Positions 1 to 12,039 of a stretch of 64,000 nucleotides of DNA are shown piece by piece. The notes below the pieces were generated by a model, which saw only the letters and a list, made by a program, of their open reading frames with translations, did no database searches and was not told where the DNA came from. A program made the position numbers and the translations under genes. Where the stretch lies: positions 946,056 through 1,010,055 of the forward strand of contig JADCRB010000037.1 in the NCBI GenBank assembly GCA_021464245.1. The letters run 5' to 3'. The first letter of the stretch is position 1; the number at the start of each line of letters is the position of its first letter. The stretch comes from Carallia brachiata (lineage: Eukaryota; Streptophyta; Magnoliopsida; Malpighiales; Rhizophoraceae).

Positions 1-2885
1 TGTCGATTTAAGCTGCTGGCCCCTGGTGATTTAGCGGATAATGTTGAAGGGCCTCGAAACAGTCCTTTCCTTTTCAAATACACAGCCTACAATGTCGTAA
101 TAACCCTGTCAGATATTAATCAACAACTAAAGCTTTAATAAGTGTAACTTAAAATTGTACAAGCAACAAGGCCACTGAATGGTGAAACAAAGCAAAATGC
201 AGATAGCTGTATACAAGCATGCAAATAACCATGTCTCAATGAGCATACCGCTATCAGTCCTAAAGAAAGCAAGCCAAATTTCCAAAGGTAAAACATCAAT
301 CATAAATAGGGGTAAATCTCTTGTCAAGTCAAAAACAGAAAAAAAATAAAAAGTGACTGACTCACACTTCTTCTGTCTCTTCCTCTTCTGATAGTTTTCT
401 TCTCAATGGCTCATTTTGGACTAATATATACACAGTGAGAAATTGAAGAGAAATCCTATCCTTTGCATCAAGCACATCTTGCAAGTCAAGTTCAAATACA
501 TACAGAAAAGCACATAACAGATCTAGCAGAGTAGCAAAATACCTGTTGTTTATATTCACCTTTCTTATTTATTGTAAGAAAGATCTCAAACAATGGGGCA
601 CCCAAAGAAGCTGTAGCAAGCTGTCTGAGAAAGAGAACAATTAGAAGTAAGCAAAACACCTAGTAAACAGAGTAACAGTTGGAAATTTTTGAAGAAGACT
701 TACGAAAATAACTACACGGTATGTTATTACGTTAAAAAAGCTAAGTCCAATTAACATATCAGGATGCAGAAATCTACCACCATATGAAGAGAATTTGTGA
801 ATTACTTATTGTAAAAATTGAAGCTTTCCTATAAAACTTAGATAACCTACTAGAAGGAGCCACGTAAGAATTGTCCTCAACACCTGCTACAAGTTTGGTT
901 TCTCCCACCATCCCTCCCCCTCTCCATCCTCTAGGGAAAATTTGGCATAAAATATTGTATGAAAATGTGACCAATTACCGGGGACTGTAACTCCGTGCAA
1001 CATATCTTCCATGCTCAGCAGTTATGCGTATAATAAGCCCATAAGAATCGCGAACATCCACTGATATCCCTGATCACCATCCCACCTGGAAACCAGGAAT
1101 GTGAAAAAGAACTACCAACCACAAAGACGACCTAGATGTGAAGCACATAGAAAGAAACCAAGAAGACCAGAAAATGGAGGACATAATAGACTAAACAAAG
1201 GAACAAACATAGACAAGGTGATGAAAAATCACATTAAATCAAGAAACGAAAAAAAAAAAAAAAGAAAAAGAGTAGAGGCTATCAGCCGTTTACAGGTAAA
1301 GCACACACTTCATAATTTCTGCCGGAAGTTTTCAATTTTCCTACTCTAGCCAACTTCAAAACAAGCCAAGGGCAAACAAGTAAAATCAGGCCTCATTGCA
1401 CAAATTTCCTGACACCATAAATTATGGCATTAGCATTTTCAATATATCAATACAAAAGACCATAAGCACTTTCTCCACCCTCAAAGGCCCTTGAATTCCA
1501 CTTCTTTCCATGTAACCATAAACTATCAACTAAACGGTGTCCCTCAAATCTTCTTTTTCCCATGAGATCCCTCTGATCTTCATACTGGCTATCAGGGCCA
1601 CACCCACAACGCTCAAAGCTACCTGTGAACATTTTCCACACGTACCCGTAATATCCCCAAGATTTTTAGGAGTCTTGATAGCTATCTTATGAACAGAAAA
1701 TCCACCTAAGGAAAATTTCAACAGGGCACAAAAAAACTTAACTGAGAGGAAAAAGGTTACTGTGAACTCACAAGTCCTGCTCCGGCAATATCTCTTAAAA
1801 AAGTTGCATCTCGGTAATGCTCCTCTGCCAATGCCCTCTGAAGAACATGCACCGGAAGAAGGAAAGGGATATGCAAAGCATAAGAATCTTCACATTTTCT
1901 CCCTATCAAAGGAGAAAATAGCAAGCAGAACCACATACCTCGAGCTGTGACATCACCCTGCCAACAGTGTCATTCGTAGCTGCAGCTGCAATTGCCACCT
2001 TGAGCCTAGCAGCATCTTCGTAATCCTCCCTGTGTACAGCACTACTTAACTGGGACTGCAAAGAGAAAAATTTCCCAAATCAAAACTCAAAAACACCATA
2101 ACGTGCAAGAAATAGTGCTCCATGAACACAGCATTCAGAAATGTCCAAAGGTAAGGCAAACAGTTTTACATAGTAGCAACGCAATTCCATCCAACTGTTT
2201 TTTCTTTTTTTTTGGCGAATTCAACCGTCCATCGCATCGTCCAACGCGCTCATATCACTTTGTTACTAGTTTCAAAGCCAAAAAGTTTTTTCCTTTCTTT
2301 TTTTTTTTTTTAATACTTGAGGGCGAAAAGTTTCCTACCATGTCAGTCCGCTAAAACTTCCTTTGTCCACAAAACTAGTATTTCTCGACATACACAATAA
2401 CGGTTATGGATATTTTTGTAATTCCCGAACGAATATCTGCAGAAATCACCTTCAAAATGGAAACGAGACTCTCCTGCTCATCAACCTCGTCGAAATGCCT
2501 TCTCCAGCGATCCCAGTCCCACTCTTCATCATCTCCATCGACATTATCCTTATCTCCGGTTCCCCTCTCTCCCTGCTCGATCCATCTCCTGCCTGATTCC
2601 CGCCGGAATTCACGTACGAATAGATGCGCTTCATGGCCCTCCCCACCACGTCCTGGAGCGCCGCATCCCAACTCCACTGATTCGGCGGATTATCGGAGGA
2701 GGAGGAGGAGGAAGGGAGCCTCCGCAACGACAGAGAGCAGAGTCGGAAATCCTAGAGGAGAAGGAGGGAGAGGGGAATGGAAGAGAGGCAGTTTGGGGAG
2801 GGTAGGACGGTCTTTTAGCGTGGAGCTTAGGGGTTAATGAGAAGGATAGCCTGTGCCGGAGTGGCGGCGACGAGATTGAAGCCAT
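1..2885 (-). pseudogene. EX1: EXECUTER1-like gene, 5' part, damaged (runs off left edge)
   Basis: EXECUTER proteins sit in the chloroplast thylakoid and relay singlet-oxygen stress to the nucleus. Coding blocks on the minus strand in order: exon 1 2450-2885, exon 2 1939-2055 (REDYEDAARLKVAIAA), exon 3 1772-1837 (LRDIAGAGL), exon 4 979-1085 (ITAEHGRYVARSYSPR), exon 5 543-624 (GAPLFEIFLT), exon 6 1-86 (AVYLKRKGLF), all with GT-AG borders and consistent phases. The N-terminus from the ATG at 2885 is Ser/Pro-rich, like a plastid transit peptide. Exon 1 needs three reading frames to give the family sequence, with shifts near 2712-2716 and 2562-2565. In exon 4, TGA at 1074-1076 replaces the second Trp of the family's Gly-Trp-Trp motif. 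Either this is a pseudogene copy, or the indels are sequence errors and only the stop is real. The identity is firm; the functional status is open. Confidence 0.85.
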
Positions 2886-3660
2886 GGATTAGACAGACGG
2901 AAAGATAGAGGAAATTGGCAAAAGGACCGGATAAATATAACCCAATCCAAGAAACATCCTTGACCGGTCTTGTGTGAGAGTATTATAATATTTTACGTTG
3001 ATAAATTATTTAAATAAATATTGACTGTATATTTTACTCACCAAATTATTCGAATCTCGAATTCATATACTTAACGTAGAGTCATCCTCTTAATAGAGCA
3101 CAACTATGGTGGTGGGTCGAGAATGCTTCTTGAGTTGTTTGTGCGTGGTGGTTGTTTGTGTGTATGCGAGCGTGCGTGTGATGGGCATCACTTAACCGGC
3201 GAATTGAATTGGTGATACAAATAATAATTTAACTAACAGGAAAAAGGAGACTGGCGGCTTAAATTAAAAGAGGCCGATGGTGGTTGGCGTTGGTTCTCAT
3301 CAATTGGAGCGCCAAATAATTGGACAATCTTTCCGCCCTCTTGCATCAATGCCTTTATTTTCTTTTTCTTTTTTCCTCTCTTTGTTGTTTGTGTTAAATG
3401 TTGGCCTTGTTTGAGACAGGAGAACAGAGAGAGAAAAAGGAAAATAAGAAAAAAAATTTGTATTTGTGTTTAGAAAATAGATAAAAAATGGAGGAAAAGA
3501 AAAGAAAATATACCTTATTTTACTAAAAAAAACTTGACGATTTCTTTTAATTAATTTTAGAATAGTTATATAGTCAAAGTAATAATATCTAACAATTTAA
3601 ATTTAACAATTTATATTATTTTATAACTATTTTAAAGATATATGAATAAAGTTAGAAGAA
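2886..3660. other. Intergenic, presumed promoter side of the EXECUTER1-like gene
   Basis: No conserved coding sequence is visible on either strand. The stretch is AT-rich with short GT-rich tracts near 3140-3180. It lies upstream of the minus-strand EXECUTER1-like start at 2885 and probably includes its 5' UTR and promoter, but I cannot place a TATA box with confidence. Confidence 0.4.
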
Positions 3661-3702
3661 AAATATTGATTTGCATTACCCAATCCCTAGTTTGATTTAT
3701 TT

Positions 3703-4056
3703 ATTTCTTTTTTCTCAAATTTTGTTTCATTAATTTTTTTTAATCTAAGACTGATCAGTATTTAATTTATTAGACTGACTAATCAAGATCAATCCGAATA
3801 AAATCTCAAAGAGAGATAAAAATCTCTAAATAACTATTTTAATGTAATTGTATTTTCAAAACTCAAAACTAAAATTTTTATTTCTTTTTGCTCAAATTTT
3901 GTTTCATTAATTTTTTTTAATCTGAGACTGATCAGTATTTAGTTTATTAAACTGACTAATCAAGATCGATCCGAATAAAATCTCGAAGAATGATAAAAAT
4001 CTCTAAATAAGTATTTAATTTAATTGTATTTTTAAAACTTAAAACTAAAATTTTTA
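3703..4056. repeat. Tandem duplication, about 177-bp unit, two copies
   Basis: The block beginning near 3703 recurs at about 3880, with shared landmarks such as CTCAAATTTTGTTTCATTAA starting at 3714 and 3891. The copies differ at scattered bases, so the duplication is not recent. No coding potential is seen. Confidence 0.8.
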
Positions 4057-4209
4057 TTTTTTTATTTTGGTCAAAGAAGGGGCACAATGCCAAAATTAAA
4101 TTAAAGAGACATTTACAAAGCAGACCCACGGGGTCTACTAACCCCCATTTGGTCAGAATGAAGCAAGGCTAGGAGATGAGAGGGAGGCTTGACAAGCAAA
4201 TGAAAATCT

Positions 4210-5230
4210 GATGGTTGGTCGTTTGGTTCGTAGGATGGAATCGGAATCGGAATCGGAATTGGAATTAAATGGAATCGGAATCGGAATGACTAAATTATAA
4301 TGTGTTTGGTTACTCCGGCGAATAGGAATCGAATTCCCTTATGTTGTTTGGTTTAGTAAGAATCAGAATCAAAAATTTTCTTAAATTATTTAATAATTTA
4401 AAATTAAAAAATTATTAACATGAAATTAAAAGTATGAATACAAAAATATTATAATGTAGTTCAAATTAAAATATATTAAATTACCATAAAAATAAAATTA
4501 AAAATTATAATAAAAACTATAATAATAATAAAATAAAATAATAATCATAATATACTTCACAATGACGACCATAAATAGAAAATCCAAAAAGAAAATCTTA
4601 ACATAAAATTTTATTGTTATTATAATAATAATCATTTGTTAATATTTATAATTTAAATTTTTTTAAATTTAATTTTTTTCTAATTATAATACTATGACAT
4701 ATTATCATTTAAGTAGTAATGGTAATGACATAATAACAATAACAATAACAATAAAAATAATGTTTATTATTATTATTATTATTATTATGAAAATAATATT
4801 GTAGATATTATAAAATAATTTATTAATAATAAATAAATGATTATTTTAACTATAAAATTATATTATTATTTACAATTTAATATTATCTTAAGTTTTGAAA
4901 TATTTTTTTTTTATTATAATATAAAAACATATTATTATTATTATTATTACTATTATTATTGAATATAATAATATAAAAAAAGGAATATAATAATAATATA
5001 GAAATAAAAACATGGGAAAATGGAGAAATTTGAGGAGTTAAAGTTAGTTAAGAGGGGAATGGAAATGATTGATATAGTAAACTTGGGAATCATGATTCCC
5101 TTAAAAAGAGGAATCTCATTCCCTTTTTTAAGGGAATGAGAATCCATTTTTCATAAAACAAACAATAGGAATGGGAATTAAATAGTTGATTCCCATTCCC
5201 ACATTACTTTTTTTCTAAACAAACACTCCC
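4210..5230. mobile_element. Probable non-autonomous DNA transposon (MITE-like) with a microsatellite core
   Basis: The left end contains GTTTGGTT and repeated GGAATC units. The right end contains GGGAATGGGAAT followed by AAACAAACACTCCC, giving the gtgtttg/caaacac terminal pattern common in plant MITEs. The interior is very AT-rich with (TTA)n and (TAA)n runs at 4763-4788 and 4931-4960, and a small palindrome of GGAAT-type sequence at about 5098-5150. Exact ends and a target-site duplication were not established. Confidence 0.45.
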
Positions 5231-5729
5231 TTAAAAATTACCAGAAAAAGAACAAAATGGTCTTGAAGCAGCGCCTGCTGGTTTGTGGCCCAACCCTCAC
5301 AAAAAGAGGCTTGCATTGGACCCATTTAAATAAGCCCGAGTAACCGCAGGGAAATCCACATGAGATTGGAAGACTTTCGAGAAACCAAAAAACCAATGAG
5401 AGGATGAGAGGGGTATCTATATCACGAATGATTGTGAATTAGAATGGACCCATGACCCTCTTTTCTGATTAAAAAAAAAAATTCAAAAATTAAAATTTGT
5501 TTGAAAAAAAAGAAACAACTGCCACGTTTCAGTCCCCGTTAGTTGGCTTCCCTCGCGTTGAACAGCTGGTGAAAGAAAAGAATATCCCTCCCTCCCGCTT
5601 TCGGCAACACGAAAAAAGAATAACAGAAATTAAACGGAAATTAACCTAAAAAAAACAAAAAAGCGTTTACAAAGAAGAGATGGAAGCGCATGCTTGAATT
5701 CTTATAATTTTGTTTGGGGGGGTTTTGAA

Positions 5730-8470
5730 ATGGCAAGAAACGGAGAGAGGGAGGTAGATACAGTGGCACGGTCATCACCGTCGGGCACGAGACCGTTACG
5801 AGCTCGACCCGACCCGTTATTGGTTGTGTGCCGGTGCTTCAGCTTCATTACAGCTCTCACCGCCATCCTCTGCATTGCCGTCAACGTTCTCTCCGCCGTC
5901 CGATCCTTCAAGAACGGATCTGACGTATGTCTCTACTTGTGTCCACTGTACACACACAAATATTACTCTCTCTCTCTCTATATATATATATATCTGATTA
6001 TGCTGCCGTTTATGATTTTTTTTTAGGTATTCGATGGGATATTTCGGTGCTACGCGGTGGTGATCGCTTTTGTCGTGGTCGTGGCCGAGACGGAGTGGGG
6101 CTTTATTATCAAATTCTGGAAGGTTCTTTTTCCTCTTGTTCACACATACTTTACTATAGCTTTAAAAGTGAGACACATAATCGATACATTATAAACTGTC
6201 GTTTTATTTTTTAATAAGACAATGCTTAATTTTTGCAATGAAAAAAACAAACGAAATATATTTTTATTTTTCAATTGCTAAAATTAAGTGGCTTATTGAA
6301 AAAAAAAAAAAAAAACATTCAGTTGCAATGCATCGGCTCCTCTGTCGCCTTGGGCTCCTGCATCTCGTTTTTGAGCGTCTCTGTATTTTTTTCCTTAATG
6401 TAATTAAGTTTTTAGTTTAACAAATTTGGAGGTCCCCTTAATTAAAAATTAAGTAGTAGATGGTACTTGAATATGCTCCTTCCTTTTACTTGTATCATTT
6501 TCTTTAAAAGGATTCCAATTAAATGGTGAATGCTTATAGATCATACGATTTATGTTTCAAGTTTTGTTTGGTTTCTGGAGAAATAAGTACATAGCTAATC
6601 GAATGTCCGTGTCTCTGGAATGCTTGATTCTATTTAAAAAAAATCCAATTGGGAGAAGAGGGAAAGAAACTCTTCGGAAGCATGAGTTCCCAATTTCTTC
6701 TAGCAGAGATTCGTGTAGCGTATTGTTCCTTGATGATGATATCCCGCAAACCTTTTATTCTGTGTCATGTTGCAAAGAGAAGTCAAAAGGGAGTTAATGA
6801 AAAAACTAGACAAGTTTTCATGTGACTTACCTATATCAGGACTAAACAGAATAAAGGTCTGGATTGGCATGCAAAATGATCGATACCCTGATATCATTTT
6901 CCATCAAATGTCTTGTTCTCGGTTATCAAATGTTTGCTTATATTGCAAAATATTAAGATTTGGGCTACCTTTTGCAGGTGTTGGAGTACTGGGCTGGTAG
7001 AGGCATGCTGCAGATCTTGTATGTCTTGTGTCTTAGGAAGAAATCTTGTTTTTCTGACCATTCAGACACACATGAATAACTGTAGCCAGGTTTAACTATA
7101 CTGAAACCTGTGGTTCTGTGCTTCAGTGTTGCAGTTATGACAAGAGCTTTCCCTGACTACACTGGGAAGCAGGACCTCATACTTCTTCAGAATATAGCAA
7201 GCTACATGCTAATGGCCTGTGGTTTAGTTTATCTTATTTCGGTGAGAGAACTTAACAAGAGTATTCATCCACTTCCCTTTTCCTATTGTGGAATGTTGCC
7301 TTCATGATATATACAGTTTAATATTTAATTACTTATCCAGTTAGAGGAACACGTCTCAATTTTATTTCATGCTGAGACTGATTCACGTTAGTTGGACTCA
7401 TAAGTTACATTTTGCAAGCCTTAATGAGAAGGAAAGTTTTTGCTTGAAAATGAGACTTTTAAATTTCTTTTTTGTACAGGCCTATTTCTTCTCTTAGGTG
7501 TGAAATTTTCTCCTTGTGGGACTGTTTTCGTTTTTGTTTGTTTGTTTTCAAAATAATCTTGCGTTTGAGTTAACTCAACTAACCAAGACATACAGGTTGA
7601 CTGAATTTACAAAAAGTTAAAGTTTGTCTGTGCTTTTCCCTTTGAGATGTTCTGATTAAATTTAACTGCAATTCTGATTGGCAGGGAATCCTATGCATTG
7701 GCTTTCTCAAACGTGCCCGTCAGCAGAAAGAAATTTCAAGAGAACAGGCAGTTAAGGATTTGGAGGTAAGCTAAGAGTTTGTCTATCTCTGGGGATAATG
7801 AATGTGGCTGACGCTTCATTTACAGAGGTTGTGCTGTGTTTCAGAAGTGTTGGGATTCATTCATTACTGTCCAGTTTGTGCATCTCGGCTTATACCCTCT
7901 AATGGATGGCATTTTTGTGGGAAAATGGAATATGAGTTCTTAGATCTCCGCTAGTTTCATCTGCTGTGCACATTGCTCTGCAAATGGACAACTAAAACTG
8001 GCCCATTATTAATCGATGTTACGAGCTAAGCCATGACAACAAAGTCTTGTGATCTCAATTGATTAAGCACTTGAAGGACTCTGATCTTTATTTTTTTTGT
8101 TTTTACGATATCTTAAATTAGGACCACCTGGTAGGTTGGTTCTGACTGACGGCATCAAGCCTTCACCTCTTAGTATCTTTAGCTATTAATGGAAACAGGG
8201 GGAAATGGGGCACGCTTCATGAAGTTCCTGCCTTTCAGGTTATGGGAAGGGCCGAATCTGCTCGGCATGTCATTATTTTTGTGACAGTGCATATGGAAAA
8301 AGACTTAGTTCCAACAGATATCCTAAACTTGACATGGAACACATTTGAATGCATGTTAATCAGTAGTGTGATTCCGATTTCTTGCATTAATTAACATTGA
8401 ATACCACTTGTAGGAGTTGGAGAGGCGGAGGGAGGAACTTGAACAGCTGCTTCTCACAGAAAGTGTTTGA
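5730..8470 (+). CDS. COPI-associated Golgi membrane protein (TVP15-like), 194 aa, six exons
   Basis: Small multi-pass protein of the COPI-associated family, thought to act in Golgi vesicle traffic. Exons: 5730-5924, 6027-6122, 6978-7018, 7127-7241, 7685-7765 and 8414-8470 (TGA). Together they give 585 nt with correct phases and GT-AG introns. The ATG at 5730 begins MARNGEREVDT. Hydrophobic segments lie at about residues 34-56 and 70-86, with further segments around the conserved EYWAGRGMLQIF region and at about 136-162 (NIASYMLMACGLVYLIS). The charged tail (REQAVKDLEELERRREELEQ) looks like a short cytosolic coiled coil. Length and sequence fit the plant family and no damage is seen. Intron 1 contains a (CT)n(TA)n microsatellite near 5968-5992. 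The neighbours are unrelated in function. Confidence in the gene model is high; the precise cellular role is inferred from the family. Confidence 0.93.
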
Positions 8471-10480
8471 TTGAGTTGAAGGGGAGTTGTTGTTTGGTCG
8501 TATCATCAGGAACAAGCCAAGTGACTTAGGCCAACACGCGATAGTGAATCTTCTGACCGTATGCTATTGTTGTTCCATTGTTCTGCACTAATCAATTTTT
8601 TTCCCCCTTTTACAGATGGACATTGAAAGCGAGCCTTCCTTTTTTTTTTTTTTTTTTCCTTCTTTAAGCTGTATAGGTCATGTAAAAAAGCACGTGGATT
8701 CAATTCGTTTTCCTTCTCTGAATGTATTGTTCGGTGATGGTGGGGAATGCTATATAGTGAAGTAAAAGTATGTAGTTCGGCTTCTGCTTATTGCGGCGTT
8801 TGAATGCATGATATGGTAGTCACGTTATTTTAAAGGTGATTTTTAATATGATTAACTTTTTTGGTGAATATAATAAATTTATAATATTATATCATGTAAT
8901 AAGTGAAGTTTATTTAAAATAAAAAATAAATTATATTAAAAAAATAAATAAAATTAATAAGTACTTTCTTTAAATTACTTGTTTTAGGCTTTAGTTTGAT
9001 TGACAATCATCCAAAACTGCATTGCCTGTAGCCCTGTACTGTAATTGGTCTTGGATGGGAAAGATGCGTGTGCCGGTAATTCGGTCTCTTCCGATTAAAA
9101 TTTTTACTTTATTTTCCAAGTTATTACATTTAATAAAGAATTTCGTGTGGAGGGCAATATTGCCGTTTGAAAATTATTGACCGTTTTTGTTGGTTTCAGT
9201 ATTTTGCAGCTCCCATGTACTGGGCCCGTTTCCGATTATTTCAGTAACATAAACGAAGATTCTCCTGATTACAGTATCTTCATGGATGTCCTCAAAATAT
9301 TCGGTTGAGATTCTGACAATGGCTAGTTAATGATTTGTGCACACGCCCTTATGTTCGTTGACGCTCGGGTATGTATGCAAAGTTATTTCCGAGAGAGGCA
9401 ATTCAGCTTTCTTGTTCGTTGTCTCCTAGCTAATTAAGCTGCGGGACCAAAGTCTGGCGGCCCCGATCACATTCTAATTTCATTGACAAGCACGCCCATT
9501 GCTAAGAAGGCAAACAACCCTGTCGTTATGTACTTCAATTTCAATGTTTGGGATGGGATAGCTTACAAATCATCGAAGACATAAGCCAGCATCGAACGAA
9601 TGCCCAAGAGGGAAAGTAGAACGGTAACACTGTAAGGAGGGAGCAGAGAGAGAATAAAAACTGTCATTGTAGATTTCTATGTAATTACTGAATCTCTTTA
9701 GCCTAATTACTCCAGATAATCTGTCAGCTCCATCCCTTCACTGTTCAGTTTTTGCGAATTGACGGTTGGATCGAACTCTATTATAGAGTCACACCATTCC
9801 CACTCTAAAGAGCTACGACTCCTTATTTTTTACGGGACAGGGTTCCGTTATTTAGAGGGTAGCCCCCCAAACTAAGGGCATCAGTGGCGCCCCCCGCGAT
9901 GTAAGGGAACAATTTAATTGGGCATGGGAATAAACGAATAAAACAAAATCAAATTGGCCCTTGCTTTGATTTCTTGATGTCCGGAAAATCCTTTATTAAT
10001 GAAATAAGAGGACATATTATTCACCCAAATGAAATAAGAGGTATAAATAATATATTACACTATTTCTTTCTTTTGATAGAATATAGTACAGTAAAATACT
10101 TACTTCTGCGTTGCTATAGTAGGATCAATTGTGAGTGTTTCATTCAAAGGGTCTTACATTTTTATTTTGTCTAAAAGATAGGAAGAAGAAGGAATTCCTA
10201 AAATTTTAGATTTCTTGACAAATAAATATTGACAATAAGTACATTAATTTCCAATTCTAAATGTAGATCCTGAAACGAAGAAAAGCATAACCACTTTCAT
10301 TAATCAACTCCATATGGACCAAATCTACGGGAAAATAATTTTTACAAGGAATTTCAAATAATTCAAAACAGCATATTTATCTAGGTTTAATGACTAGCAT
10401 GAGTTGGTTCAGTTAGTCATTGGACTGACCCTAAGCGAATTTCACTTACAATGTTAAGAATTAGAAATATAGTAAAGATA
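8471..10480. other. 3' flank of the COPI-associated gene and spacer with a possible SAUR-unit relic
   Basis: 8471-8820 is probably the 3' UTR. From about 9400 to 9660 the sequence resembles the 5' flank of the SAUR copies downstream: the cAAGCACGCCCATTGCTAAGAAGG-type block is also seen near 24535-24560. No SAUR coding sequence follows, which suggests a lost array member. The rest holds no recognisable gene. Confidence 0.4.
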
Positions 10481-10600
10481 TATATTGAGAAAGACTTTAA
10501 TCTTTTGGTATGATTATACAAATGACTATTGTCAAAAACACATGTTGGGAAGGGATTTAACCCTTTCGTATAGTTATACAAATAACCATTATCGAAACAT
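10481..10600. repeat. Two short direct repeats of about 55 bp
   Basis: A block of the form gactttaatcttttggtatg followed by attatacaaatgactattgtc is followed at about 10545 by a diverged second copy (ggatttaaccctttcgtata and so on). They are local tandem repeats with no coding content. Confidence 0.55.
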
Positions 10601-10926
10601 TCTTAACCTTGGATTAGTTGTTTACTTGGCCACCATTTAAAAGCAGAGCAAAAAAAAAAAAAAAGGACAAGAACACACAAATGAGCTGAAATTTGAGGAA
10701 GCACTGATAAAAGGAAGACTACTTCTTCTCAAGGACTCTCACTGTATAGGATCGTGCTCAGAACCTCCTGGAAAAGAGTTCAAAAATGGCTGATATGAAT
10801 GGTAAAATCACCGACATTCAGTACTTGGCAGCCCACTCTTCTTAGAAAACTGTTGACGAATGGCAGGGACTTGCAGGGGATGGAACCAATAGATATGTAA
10901 GCAATTCTTTCTCCAAATTCCTTTTT

Positions 10927-11142
10927 GGGATTCATTACATGGGCATACAATTTTTGTCATACAATTGGGTCATACTGCAACCACGATCACATTTTTTGCA
11001 ACAATACACTTATTTTTTGCAACAAAAAAATAAAGCATAAATTTTTGTTGCAAAAAATATAATTATAGTTGCAAAAAAAATATAAACTGTTGCAATATAA
11101 CCAAATTGTATGCCAATTTTGTATGCCCATAAACTTTTTCTC
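10927..11142 (-). mobile_element. Mutator-type MITE, copy 1 (216 bp), inside SAUR copy 1
   Basis: The ends are GGGATTCATTACATGGGCAT and, inverted, GAGAAAAAGTTTATGGGCAT. The flanks are TTCCTTTTT (10918-10926) and TACCTTTTT (11143-11151), a 9-bp target duplication with one mismatch. The interior is rich in TTGCAAC/GTTGCAA motifs and has no coding capacity. It is related to the elements at 15779-16013 and 45957-46190 and lies in the opposite orientation. A 9-bp duplication is typical of the Mutator superfamily. Confidence 0.82.
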
Positions 11143-11447
11143 TACCTTTTTGCTCCTTCTTGAAATAATGTAAATAAGTGTTCAATAAAATAGGCATCAC
11201 GGGGCAATGTGATAGGCCCATTAGTTTGAAGGCCCAACTCCTCTTCGGACAATTTCAGAAGCTTTCTGAATATCTTATTGTTAAGATATGCCAATGGAAT
11301 TGCATAGCGCCTTTCATCTGCTGTGTAAACTGCAAATTGTCGCTTCTGGGTTACCATGTTTGTACTTCCATTGCCCTTTTCACTCTTTCTCGACGGCAGC
11401 GAAATCCTTTTTTTCTTAATAACAACGAGCTTTCTTACACTAGTTGG

Positions 11448-11873
11448 TATTAAGATTAAACGTTTGTCATCACACTAAAAATATAAACTGTTAGTTAAGA
11501 TATAATTTTATTTTCTTAAATCTTTTCAGAACCGTATTAAGTATTGAAGGGCTGCATTCATTATAAATGTTATGGACCGAAATGTTAAGCCCAAAATTTT
11601 TTAAAGATAATACTGATATAATATTAACCAACAATTTATTCCTTAGTTTTGTCTTTGGTTCTTGAACTTATGATCTCACTTTGATACCAATTGTTGGAAT
11701 CAAACGCTTGCTATCACACTAAAAGCTTAAACTGTTGATAGAGGTGCAATCTTGTTTCTTAAATCTTTTCAGAACTGTATCAAACATTGAAGAGTTGTAT
11801 TTATTACGAGCGTCATGAGCTAGAATGTTAAATTTGGATTTCAAAGATAATACTGATATAATATTAATCAACA
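11448..11873 (-). mobile_element. TRIM (miniature LTR retroelement), 426 bp, inside SAUR copy 1
   Basis: On the minus strand, LTR 11692-11873 (182 bp, starts TGTTGATTAATATT) and LTR 11448-11633 (186 bp, starts TGTTGGTTAATATT) flank a 58-bp interior. Two bases after the first LTR lies TGGTATCAAAG, matching the usual plant tRNA-Met primer-binding site. The LTRs are clearly diverged, so the insertion is old. The 5-bp flanks are GCAAC and CCAAC (one mismatch). There is no coding capacity; mobilisation would need enzymes in trans. Confidence 0.85.
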
Positions 11874-12002
11874 GTTGCCCATAAGAATGAGCCTGTTGAT
11901 CTTGAGGGATTCCATAAAAGAGAAAACTAAAACTTAAAGGAAATATATAACTGTAATTAAACAGAGAAAATTTTTTGGGCTTGAGTGAGTGTTGGCTTAG
12001 AA

Positions 12003-12027
12003 GTGAGCTAGTTATATATAGTAGGGG
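12003..12027 (-). promoter_or_regulatory. Probable core promoter (TATA) of SAUR copy 1
   Basis: The minus strand reads CTACTATATATAACTAGCTC about 95 bp upstream of the SAUR copy 1 ATG. The same position upstream of copy 3 holds a similar TATA-like element, duplicated in tandem, and copy 2 retains the surrounding block. Conservation across duplicated units supports promoter function; the start site itself is inferred. Confidence 0.5.
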
Positions 12028-12039
12028 ACTTGGCAAGCT

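Larger units (their letters stand above)
10842..11915 (-). pseudogene. SAUR copy 1, split by a TRIM and a Mutator-type MITE
   Basis: SAUR proteins are about 100-aa auxin-induced regulators of cell expansion. The start MESLKINRLILMGN (ATG at 11915) is followed by a 426-bp TRIM (11448-11873). Coding then resumes as RKLVVIKKKRISLP and continues through the SAUR core (QFAVYTADERR, PLAYLNNKIFRKLLKLSEEE, GPITLPRDAYFIEHLF) to about 11152. There a 216-bp MITE (10927-11142) creates an early stop, and the displaced tail (NLEKELLTYLLVP) is read at 10842-10917. Without the two insertions the core and tail are in one frame. The 5' flank, with a TATATATA element near 12012-12020, is conserved with copies 2 and 3. 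The gene is certainly non-functional as it stands. Confidence 0.88.

Noticed and set aside
2406..2837. 143-aa plus-strand ORF
   Set aside because: It lies antisense to EXECUTER1-like exon 1 and is rich in Ser/Pro/Arg from that exon's composition. It has no independent motif.
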